Positions 43,701 to 52,278 of a DNA stretch of 52,278 nucleotides are shown piece after piece. Both the position numbers and the translations under genes were made by a program. Under the pieces are notes generated by a model that made no database searches, was not told the DNA's origin, and saw nothing but the letters and a program-made list of their open reading frames with translations. Position 1 is the first letter of the stretch; each line of letters starts with the position of its first letter. The stretch is from Viridothelium virens. Its lineage: Eukaryota; Ascomycota; Dothideomycetes; Trypetheliales; Trypetheliaceae. The stretch covers positions 1 to 52,278 of the forward strand of contig ML991885.1 in NCBI GenBank assembly GCA_010094025.1, given 5' to 3'.

Positions 43701-46350
43701 TCGAAATAATGTCTACCCTCCATTCTGAGATGATGTATGATATAGCCTGATGGTAGTTCTTAGCTCACTTTACGTCGTCTCGGACGGGACTCACACATTA
43801 GGCTCACCTGCGCAATTTGAGGATCCAAAGCCGCGCCGTCGCTTTTGACCACTTGTACACGTGCAATGAAGAGTTTCGCTTCCGGAGCAGCCCTTGAGGT
43901 CAAGTTCGCACAAACAGACGCCCTTTGGCTGAGGTACCGCTGGGCCATTTGTCCCCTTTCGGAAAAGCTCTCGATCTCCGCGATATGAAGGCCAGGAGGA
44001 GGCTCAATGGGTTCCTGACTATCCAAATCCGACTCCAAATCAATAATGGCAACTTTGAAGGACGCTTTGCTATCTGGAAGACTTTTTAAGAACAGGGGTT
44101 TTGGCACTTTTGCCAGCTGTCGCAACCATTTCTCGTACGTCAAGGGTCTGGTAGCCAATTAGTGACACAAGCGAGCAGCCACAGGGTGAGCTCACTTTTC
44201 AGACTGCGCGACATCCCATACCTCCTCGAATGGATGATTTCCCCTGTCTTTGTCAACCGTCAGTATGTCATCAGTGTACATACAAAAGCGTCACATCAGT
44301 CGTTAGACTTCGTCCGACCCAACCCAACTTAGAAATCCAGTTTGCATACCAGTATCGATCCTGTTCTCCTCTTCCCAGCGCGACCTGACAATCGCGGTCG
44401 CATCCTGAGTCATAATCCACAAATGACTGGATACTGTTCTGTATCCAATGTCCTCCTTCGATGCAAATTTGACCATGTTGATATGATCCGCGTGCATGGC
44501 AATCGTCTCTGTATGCGCTGCTCCAGGAACAACGGCTGAGGCTCGAGGAACAACCTGTGCTGTCAGCGACCTTTCCGGTTTGAGAGAATGCGACATACTA
44601 TAATCAATGGTCCTAATTTCGTTGGTGTCAGGAACTCCTCAAAAGCGAACTTTGTTGTAAAGTCTCTGCTAATCAGCCCGTATTGGCTAAGTTGTTGCTG
44701 AAGCCATTCCGAATCTCGCTCCAGGTATTTATCGATACAATCATCTACGGCTACAAATACTGATGCAATATTCATAAGAAGTTTCCCAAATTGCACTCCA
44801 TCACTGCCTTGATGAGGAGTGCCCATAAAGATAATTCCATATGTTGACAGCTTAATAGATCGATGGTCCTTTAGCGCAGTTTTCTGGGCTGCATATGAGT
44901 GGATGAGAGCCTAAGATAGTCAGCCAGCTATATAAAATACCAGCAGCGAGACATACACTCTTAACAATGATACCACCCAAGCCGTGGGCTACAAAGATGA
45001 TTGGCCGTCTCGTCGCCTGCATATGGTCATTCGTACCGTCTAAATGCCGTATCTGCAATATCACCTACGTTTGCACGTTCCCTCTCCATGCATAGATGCG
45101 AGACAAATGACCTTGCGTGATCATAGAGGTATGGGTAATTGATGTAAGTGTTACTATGAGCATTTGCGTCGTATCCCCAGCAGAGAATTCGCGCGGTAGG
45201 AATATCGCTTGGAAAGATGTCTCGAAGCCAGTGTACGCCGTTTGCGGCCGTCCAAGTTTTATCACGGTGTCCGTACAGACCATGGACGGCGACGACACTA
45301 AAGCAAATGTTAGAACGCATATTGAACCCGCAGAGCCTCTTACTCGACGGTAGGTCTGACGCCCTCCGCAACGACTTTCAACCCCAGCTCTCGTGTCGCT
45401 TTATCGATTGTCTGTGTCTTCATCACATCTGCCGTCGGTATCGCCAAGAAAAGCTCCTTTGCGTATGCAGCTGCAGTGCCAGCCGCGTATGCCTGCCATC
45501 TCTTATCCTTATGCGAGTCAGCGTAGTCACAGACCCCACGGATCATTAAGCATGGGAAGTTATTCGTCAGGCCCGCCGCCTCCATTTCAAAGCATAATAC
45601 CTCCCCAAATTCAGAGCTAATTTGGTCTCTTATAGCCCCGTTCCTTATTACCTGGGTTCCTGACGCGATTATACCGTAATGAACCATAGGTGTGGTATTT
45701 TTCCGCTCCTCTCTTTGTATCTGTCTTGTAGCTGCACATGATACACAGTTGTCACCTCCAATATGAGTATACTCTGCTTCAAACAGTACATCACTCCCTG
45801 CTTTATTATAGGTAAACCTATCGAGGTTACTAAGCTTTAATAAATGCGGTAATAGGCTGCCTCTCCCTTGTTTTTGAATAGATCGAAGCTTTGCTGTAGC
45901 AGTAAGAAGGATTGGCGGTGGACTATCAAGAAGTCCTGTACACTTGAATCTGCTGTTTAATGTTGATTTTTCAAGGTTATACTGTACCACCCCACTGTAG
46001 CCCTTTCCTGGCTGGCTAACAACAACATCCCCAAGCCGAATATCTGCTTCTTTACTTGGGACTCCACCTCCAATTCCTACCATTAGCCCAAACCGAATAG
46101 CTGGAAATGTGACTATGAGATGTCTAGCACTTGCAGCAACAGCGTTGATATCTGTCTGTCCTGGAGCTGGACACACAATGACAACATTGTGCTTGCCGAT
46201 GCACCCTAATTTGTATGTATTCATATCAATACTGCTCAAAGGTAGTTCTTGGTGTACCTCATCAAGCATCTCATGTGCTGCAGTGAGCTCGTCTGGCAAG
46301 GCACAGATCCAAGCCACCGTGTACTCGTTGTGTCGGAGACGGCGCGCCAT
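40724..46350 (-). CDS. NLR-like PNP_UDP / dead hydrolase / truncated subtilisin protein with tail anchor (1698 aa)
   Basis: Ten exons: 46350-45344, 45297-45069, 45016-44957, 44910-44599, 44554-44350, 44247-44196, 44147-43808, 43746-43366, 43310-42686, 42609-40724; total 5097 nt. Residues 1-320 are a PNP_UDP nucleoside-phosphorylase-like domain (VGIGGGVP, DIRLGDVVV, CFEMEAAGL, IRGVCDYADSH). Residues 336-605 are a SesB-type alpha/beta-hydrolase (VVAVHGLYGH, FMGTPHQGSD, HADHINMVKF), but the nucleophile elbow reads AHGLGG instead of HSLGG. Residues 622-795 have a subtilisin core (KVAIID, VDIISMSF, GILVFAAAFNRGN, FPA) lacking the GHGT His and GTS Ser motifs. An acidic helical linker and a fungal CW-x-PL / GFPI / GLEIP domain (about 1070-1300) follow. 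The last 20 residues are hydrophobic. There is no NACHT, NB-ARC or repeat domain. It is probably an NLR-related immune or self-recognition protein. Confidence 0.8.
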
Positions 46351-48857
46351 CTTGCTTGAATGTTGTTGAAATTATGAGGTGGATATCTTTTGGTTGGATT
46401 CTTGAGGTCTGTAGCCATCTAGGTTTGGGGATTTTGTGTGGTTTCACAGGTGCGCTACCGTACACCTAATTTGGATTGATTCAGGTTGATCTACAACAGA
46501 TGTCAGCAAAACTATCCGCAATTAGTTGAGGGCTTGAAGGAGGATACTGACTGGCACGGACTGTGAAGAGCGTTCGTTAGGTCCAAAACAAGGCTTAGCG
46601 CTTCACGCTAGGCTGGTTATCGCAGCAAACTCAGACTATGAACGAAGAAGGCTCGGAGCAGGGGTGCCCGCTTCTTATACCCTGTTACGATTTTAAGGGC
46701 CCATTATTAATTAGAATTGCTTATACGTCCTGGGCGGCATTTATCGCGTTAGTAGCTGAGCCCTCGAATCAGCCGCAGAAGGCGTTCGCTGCGCGGGCTG
46801 AAGACCCAATTGAAAAGAGCGCAGCCGTGGATTGCGTCACCATCTACCTCGCCTGATGCTACCCTTTCCGGCGAGTAGACTAGCATCTTGGGTATAACCG
46901 TCGTCCGATCGTGTGGTAAAAACAAACCTTAAAAGCAATTTGAGGCTGGGGGCACTCTTCAAGGACCTTGGTGGTAGCAGTAGACCATCCATGCAGAATT
47001 AAGATCTAGATTCTGGGAGGAACCGTAGACTGGACTATGTACGGTGGGCACTAAGATAGTACAAATACAGTAACAGCGACCAAGATCCTCCAATGCTACT
47101 AGCCTACTACCTCTCAACACGTTCTGATAAATTCAGTCATCTCTTCCTGCTACAGCAGATACAGGATGTTTCGAGGTAATCCACCGTTCAAGAGGGATTA
47201 CGGCTTTTTTTTTGGGGGTTTGGGTTTTATTAATAGTTTTTGCCCATTTTCCATTCGCGACGTACAGTACCTCAGGTATGTACGAGAAGGACACGAGCTA
47301 GCACCTTCGGCATGATGATCTTGTTGATGCCTAGCATTCGGCCTTCCCACTTTTGACGGGAAGAAACTGAACTAGCTGCGTTATTTTCTGCCTTTTAATT
47401 TCCTACATATCCGATCGAAGAAGCCGTTTTACCGTCGAATTGTTAATCGCGGCTTTATAATCTTACAATACTTACATGCTGCAGCGCACACTATGTACGC
47501 GTCTCTAGCGTCGAGTTTCCATTTACGCTTGTGTCAAGCCAATTAGGCAAACATAAATCTTCTCCATCTCTGTAGGATATTATGAGCTGAATGGAAGTTT
47601 ATCTTGATACTGTCAAGACCCCAATGCCTTCTTGCTGACCTGCACGTTGCTTTTTACGCAAGCCACTTGGGCAAAAGGCTGAACTTCGACGACTAAGGAA
47701 CACAGCCAAGTAAATTTGCGTTTGTAAAGCGTCTTCTTTTTCAGGTACGTCTATGCAAGAGCACCAAAAGCCCCGACCTATCTAGACCAGGGGGCGCAGG
47801 ACAATGAAAGTTCCTACTGCACACAGTATCAACTTTCTTCAACTCTCCTCGGTACCAGATTCGACACAGACTTACAAGAACAGCCTCTTTGAGATTGGGC
47901 TTTTAGTCATAGGCAGTCTGATAGGCTCAGTAAAAGGAATGATTGATGGCCTTATCTCCCGCGGCGAAGGTATTCGGTGATCTCCCGCGGACGAGGCTGA
48001 AAGTGTTGCGCTGTCGCCGAGCGGGCTTCTCCAAGGCGAAGACAACCTTTCTGCTATCGTGGACTCTCGAAGGGCACACAATATAGCTCATATGAAGATA
48101 ATAAAGCTCGTGGGACTCGTTTTGTCGATCTTTTATGTGGAGGTGGATTGACTGGTCTCATTGTCCTACGAGCGTCTCCAATGCAGATGCGGCAAAGTGG
48201 CTGCTTGAGATTTCAACGGGCTCATGTTTTGTTCCCGCACGTAGAGATTTGTCTTTGTTCACGGGAAGGTTGGACCACGGAAGACGCAATTTGTTTCTTT
48301 GTCATTCTGTTTCTTTGTCAACCTGCTTCTAAATCTACTCTTATTCTAGTATCCGGGCTCTGATTCTTTAGCAATATGACTCTTTGAGATCAAGACCTGT
48401 GGCGTGTACCGAGGCGTGTCACTGTCACATGCATGAAGAGTGGTCTCCAGAGCTCACCAATAGATGGACGTCCTATGTGAAAGAAGGAACAACTGTTCCC
48501 TTCAACATGGTCGATAATAGATGGGCCTCTTTGTATCAGAGGTCCAAGGATTGTTCCCGTTCAGAAGATCGAGAATTTGTGTCGAATACACAACGACGGT
48601 TCTCACCTAGATATTGGTGTATAAATAGGCACCTTTTGCAAAAGGCACAGGGGGCTACAATCGTTCAGGTTTTACTTGTAGACCGGATCTAGCAAGCTTA
48701 AAGAACATTCAGGCAATACAGCTCCTTCCTAGGCTTGAAAGCTAACTGTTCGCTAGATAGGAGTCCCCCACAGCATCTCATAGCGAGAAACATCCACAAG
48801 CTTCAACCATCTTGTCCCAATATCGTGGGAGAAAGCTCACTGCTAACATTGTGCAAG
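46351..48857. other. Long gene-poor intergenic region
   Basis: No gene is supported across 2.5 kb. Short frames (46638-46856 plus; 48081-47872 minus) show no motif. A T8G5T3G3T4 stretch at 47204-47228 is low complexity. The first part should contain the promoter of the large minus-strand gene. Confidence 0.4.
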
Positions 48858-49382
48858 ATGGCGTCCCACGCATCACATACTCTGGGTACTTCTATTCAAG
48901 CTACCATCGAGCAAGCTATCCAGACAGCAATTGAAGCTGCCGTCCCGTGAATCGTCGCTGCTGTCAAACGTCAGCTTCAAGCAGACACAGTACACGATCA
49001 AGAAGATCAAGTGGGAGCAATCGAGACGGAAGCACAGAATAGCCAACCATCGTCTTCTCCTATTGCGACACCATCGCCCACTCCCGTTCAGGATAGGATC
49101 AAGGAATTAGTTTACACCGTCGAAGATGAGCAAACTCCCTCTGACGAATTAGTAAATAGACTCTTCCATCGTCTATTCGTTATGGGTGAATGGACCACAG
49201 AGCACCAGTTGTCTGAATGGCATAGCAATCTTGAAAAGGTCAAATGGTATTCGCGACGTATCAGAATTGGGTTCCGGAATTCAGTTGAATATTCGGTCGT
49301 GTTAGCAAAATCTGGTGAAAGTTTGGACATTATGAAGTCGGTTGTCGAGGAGAATGCGAGGGACGAGGAAAAGCATCAATAA
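48858..49382 (+). pseudogene. Orphan frame broken by one TGA
   Basis: From ATG 48858 the frame runs MASHASHTLGTS...IEAAVP, meets TGA at 48948-48950, and continues in the same frame for 143 codons to 49382 (IVAAVKRQLQAD... ending in an acidic and Lys-rich tail). The text on either side reads as one amphipathic Ala/Ile-rich helix, and CGA-to-TGA would explain the stop. No known family. Alternatives are readthrough, a start after the TGA, or no gene at all. Confidence 0.4.
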
Positions 49383-49441
49383 AGACTTATTGTCTTTGTC
49401 AGGTTAACGAGCGATGACTGTTTTCCCATTCGACAGCCTGT

Positions 49442-49894
49442 ATGGATAATGCTACCAAAACGTCATATGACAATGACCCTGGCCGGCTTTTCGATATTGG
49501 CAGTTTGGAATGTAGGACACCTGGCAAAAAATGGCACGAAACACCTTTTCGGGTGGTATATTCGTTGAGCAAAAAGGATGTCTGGCTTGTTGCAAGACGC
49601 TTTTTCGAGGACACAGATCTAGATTATCCCTCGTTGAAAGAACTTGACGGTGATGACCCAAAGTTTGAGACCGGTGACGACTGGGTTTGCAACAAGTACC
49701 AGAGTCGCAGTCGTCGTTTGGAAGGCGTTGGTGAGTTCGCTGTGGCTCGTCTTTCGAAGAATGCTTGTGAGATTTTGCCACATAGCAAAGGATGGGACCC
49801 CGAAGAAAGCAATATCCAGATTGATTTCGAGCAACAATATCGCGGAGGGTTTGTGGTTCACTACTGTGAGTTGTATCGCGGGAAAACTGCGTAG
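49442..49894 (+). CDS. Hypothetical protein (150 aa)
   Basis: An uninterrupted frame from ATG 49442, rich in charged residues, with DPGRLFDIGSLECRTPGKKWHETPF near the start and YRGGFVVHYCELYRGK at the end. It follows the broken frame at 48858-49382 by 59 bases, in another phase, and could be a later exon of the same decayed gene. No family recognised. Confidence 0.35.
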   Translation: MDNATKTSYDNDPGRLFDIGSLECRTPGKKWHETPFRVVYSLSKKDVWLVARRFFEDTDLDYPSLKELDGDDPKFETGDDWVCNKYQSRSRRLEGVGEFAVARLSKNACEILPHSKGWDPEESNIQIDFEQQYRGGFVVHYCELYRGKTA

Positions 49895-50137
49895 CAAACA
49901 ACATATCTTTGACCAAAAAGCACAAATGAATTTGTAAAAGCTGACACTTTCGTTCTAGTTAACCTGAAATACATCAGTTGCTTTGTTTACTTACAAAACC
50001 ATAGAGAACCGGGATGTGATATAGCAAACACATAAGATTATAAGACAAAAGTTTCGTGATGTTTTATCGTCCAATTAAGAGGGTACCGTTGACTGTGGAA
50101 ACGACATATCATACTCAAAGCGGAAGGAGGTGATGTG

Positions 50138-51509
50138 AAGACGCATGCGCGAGACAGCCAAGACGAACAGCCAAGTGAACCAGCTTCAGAGCCAACATGG
50201 CACCGGCGACTCGGCCCACTCCTGAGATGTGTTGTTAGGCAGCACCTCAAGCTCTTCCAGCTCTTTTGTGATTGGGCCAGGGGACTGTCAGACCCCGAAT
50301 TGCACACCTCAGATATCGATGAAGTGCTGGTGGAAATTGCTAGAAGGAATTCAGAGATAGAGGATCGGTTGAACGGACCGGTGTTGAGATGCGATTACAA
50401 TAGTGAAGCTAACGGTAAGTAATACTTTGTGCTTCACCAAAAGCTATGATATTTACTTCGCGACGGTAGACTTGGAGAGCGAGTTCGAATTCCTGGTGAA
50501 AGTGTTTCTCTGCACCGTGCGTGGTAGAAAACCTATTCGATCTGATTCTTCTGAAGGTGGCGGATCGCCTCTACATGTATAGCTAGCTACGGAGATTGAC
50601 TTCATTGTGCGGCCAATATTTGGATCCATTGGCTCGTCCAATATAGTGATCCATTGGTTCGTCCAATATATTGATCCTTTGTAGATGTGGTGGTAGCCAA
50701 CGGTGTAGCCGCTAGCGAAGGTGGTTGGATTACACCATCACCTGGAGAAACACTGGATTTGCCGTAGTGTGATTGAAGTAACACTACTCATCCTTCGCTG
50801 TGGACACAACGATAAAGCGCCAAGACCAACAAACGGTGAAGTCAAGTACTTACCCCGTACAGAACGGGAGAAAAGATCGCTTGCCGATTTTCTGGCAGAA
50901 TTAAAAGGGAAGAAGTCTCGTTTCAGTGGGGAGCGAACTCCTTCCTGCGTACCTGACGTTGTATGTTTCGATGAAACAGCGCGAGCCATTGGAGCGTCAA
51001 AACCCGTCTGGCGATCCCACTTCAGAAAAGAAAGAAAAGCATTGAATCCCTGGATATTTGACGGTGACAATGATTTTTTCACCAAAACCAGGGATTCCCG
51101 CATCTCTCCAGAGATCCAAAAGTACCATTTTGAGCCTGCTAACTCAGTCTTTAACAAATTGGCTCGCGAGTCTTTTGAGGACCGAGAAGGATCAAAGCAT
51201 GTATGGAACAAGCTCTTCTCTGCCACAGAGGATGCTGAGGCAAATCTAGCTAGGTTTCATGTTGAATTCGGAAGCCTCTATTTTGGGCCGCTGCGACAGT
51301 ATGAGAATCATGTATGGCAGGCAATCAGTGGGCTCAACTTTTTGCCCAAGGCCCAATGCATCCGCTGTCGGATCTACTGGAATGCGATCTTGGTGCAGAA
51401 CATTACCAACGCATCGTTCATAGACACCAAGTCGCTACACCGTCCTGCTACATGCGCGGAATGCTGTGTGCACGCAGAGCTAGCAAAGAGACGCATTCCT
51501 GTCTGGTAG
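50138..51509 (+). CDS. Fragmentary hypothetical gene, exons uncertain
   Basis: Two coding-like blocks: 50138-50412 joined by a good intron (GTAAGT...GGTAG, about 50413-50469) to 50470-50575, and a long frame of about 240 codons ending at 51509 (KSLADF-like start, ending CAECCVHAELAKRRIPVW). The link between 50575 and about 50770 is not clear, because the candidate splice sites do not keep phase, and no ATG begins the first block. The second block has several Cys pairs (CIRC, CAECC). Family unknown. It may be a pseudogene or need an upstream exon. Confidence 0.35.
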
Positions 51510-52278
51510 AATCTAGTTTGGAATGGGCATCAATGGGGGAGCTTTGGGTGTACGGCCTCGCAATTGCTTTCTGTAGCGACTTTGACTTCAGATAGAATAG
51601 TTCCATCTCTTACCTTTGACGGTCTCTATTACCGCGTTCGAAACATGAGAGTCTCACTCATTTTCCTGCTTGCTTGGCTGGAGCAGGTCCTCAAGGTGGT
51701 TAGATTCATCAGCGTATTACAGCACCACTCATTAATTCCTTAAGTAACATGCTGAAGCGTGTGGTTTGAAGGTGTCCAAGTCTGTGAAGTTTGATCAGTA
51801 TTCAACGAGACCTGCCAAATCTAAAAGCAGGACCAGATACGCACTGTTGAGGGGTCTCATGATGGAACAAAAGTAGTGTCAATTCATTGTGTCTCTGATG
51901 TCCGAAGAAAGACGAAGAAGCTAGCTAGGTGATTGATTGATTGATTGATTGATTATGTCCTACACCCAGTCAGGCCTAGCGCAGGCCCATGTGGGGAACT
52001 AGCTGACTAATATACAGTGTGAGAATGCCCTCGATATTATAAGCTTCTGTACAAGCTGAACCTTCCCTCTATCTAAGCTTTAGGATATGTTTTAGAGTGA
52101 TGCCAATCTTGCATACAGCCTGGCATCCAAATTCTGCTTAGAGAGTTGTTGCTAGCTTATTGCTAAACTTTTGGCTTATTAGCATTTCCTAAATGTTTTA
52201 TTACTGTTATAAAGGAAAGTATCTTTTGGAGAATTTAATAGTCTAGTTTTTACTTCTTTATTTCTCCTTTTATTTCTT
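51510..52278. other. Intergenic to window end
   Basis: No gene seen. It contains the GATT microsatellite. The final 200 bases are very AT-rich, perhaps an AT-rich block continuing beyond the window. Confidence 0.45.
51931..51954 (+). repeat. (GATT)n microsatellite
   Basis: Six tandem GATT units. The downstream flank (CAGGCCTAG, then GGCCCATGTGGGG) resembles that of the microsatellite at 39787-39832. Confidence 0.9.

Noticed and set aside
44196-44247. Gene boundary between the hydrolase part and the subtilisin part
   Set aside because: A 52-nt exon with good splice sites on both sides keeps phase between them, so a single gene is better supported.
47204-47228. T/G-rich run resembling telomere repeat
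   Set aside because: No TTAGGG-like periodicity; a one-off low-complexity stretch.

Overview
The window is nuclear DNA of a filamentous ascomycete (Pezizomycotina). The evidence is many short GT-AG introns (mostly 44-75 nt) with CTAA(C/T)-type branch sites, a Zn2Cys6 regulator, an iterative non-reducing polyketide synthase (NR-PKS), an ascomycete-type laccase ending in DSGI, and an NLR-like gene with a purine-phosphorylase N-terminus. I cannot name the species. All identifications are by reading translated frames and motifs; no database was searched.

Layout. (1) 1-5632 is mostly non-coding. It holds a tRNA-Asn(GTT) gene at 797-971 interrupted by two segments that look exactly like spliceosomal introns plus a normal 8-nt tRNA intron, and one secreted-protein gene (3146-1983, minus). 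(2) 5633-31205 is a secondary-metabolite cluster: pigment-type multicopper oxidase (plus), Zn2Cys6 regulator (minus), FAD monooxygenase (plus), ascomycete laccase (minus), Frm2-like nitroreductase (minus), DHA1 MFS exporter (plus), 14-TM DHA2-type MFS exporter (plus), and a 2157-residue NR-PKS with SAT-KS-AT-PT-ACP-ACP-TE order (minus). (3) 32184-39596 holds a single-pass membrane protein, a putative GPI-anchored protein, a decayed monocarboxylate-type MFS pseudogene, and a small secreted protein whose start is frameshifted. (4) 40724-46350 (minus) is one 10-exon gene of 1698 residues. It stacks a PNP_UDP domain, an alpha/beta-hydrolase with Gly for the nucleophile Ser, a truncated subtilisin fold, a fungal C-terminal region and a terminal membrane anchor, with no NACHT or NB-ARC between them. 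(5) 46351-52278 is gene-poor, with orphan open frames, one interrupted by a TGA.

How the cluster probably works (inference). The PKS makes an aromatic, non-reduced polyketide released by its TE. The FAD monooxygenase hydroxylates or oxidatively rearranges it. The two secreted copper oxidases carry out phenol oxidation or coupling. The two MFS proteins export product or intermediates, and the Zn2Cys6 protein controls the set. No O-methyltransferase, ketoreductase or scytalone-dehydratase gene is visible, so a plain DHN-melanin route is not what the gene set suggests; a quinone or dimeric pigment fits better.

The two most unusual features are the intron-riddled tRNA-Asn and the NLR-like 'pseudoenzyme stack'. 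For every multi-exon gene given here, the intron set restores one open frame whose summed exon length is a multiple of three, except where a break is stated.
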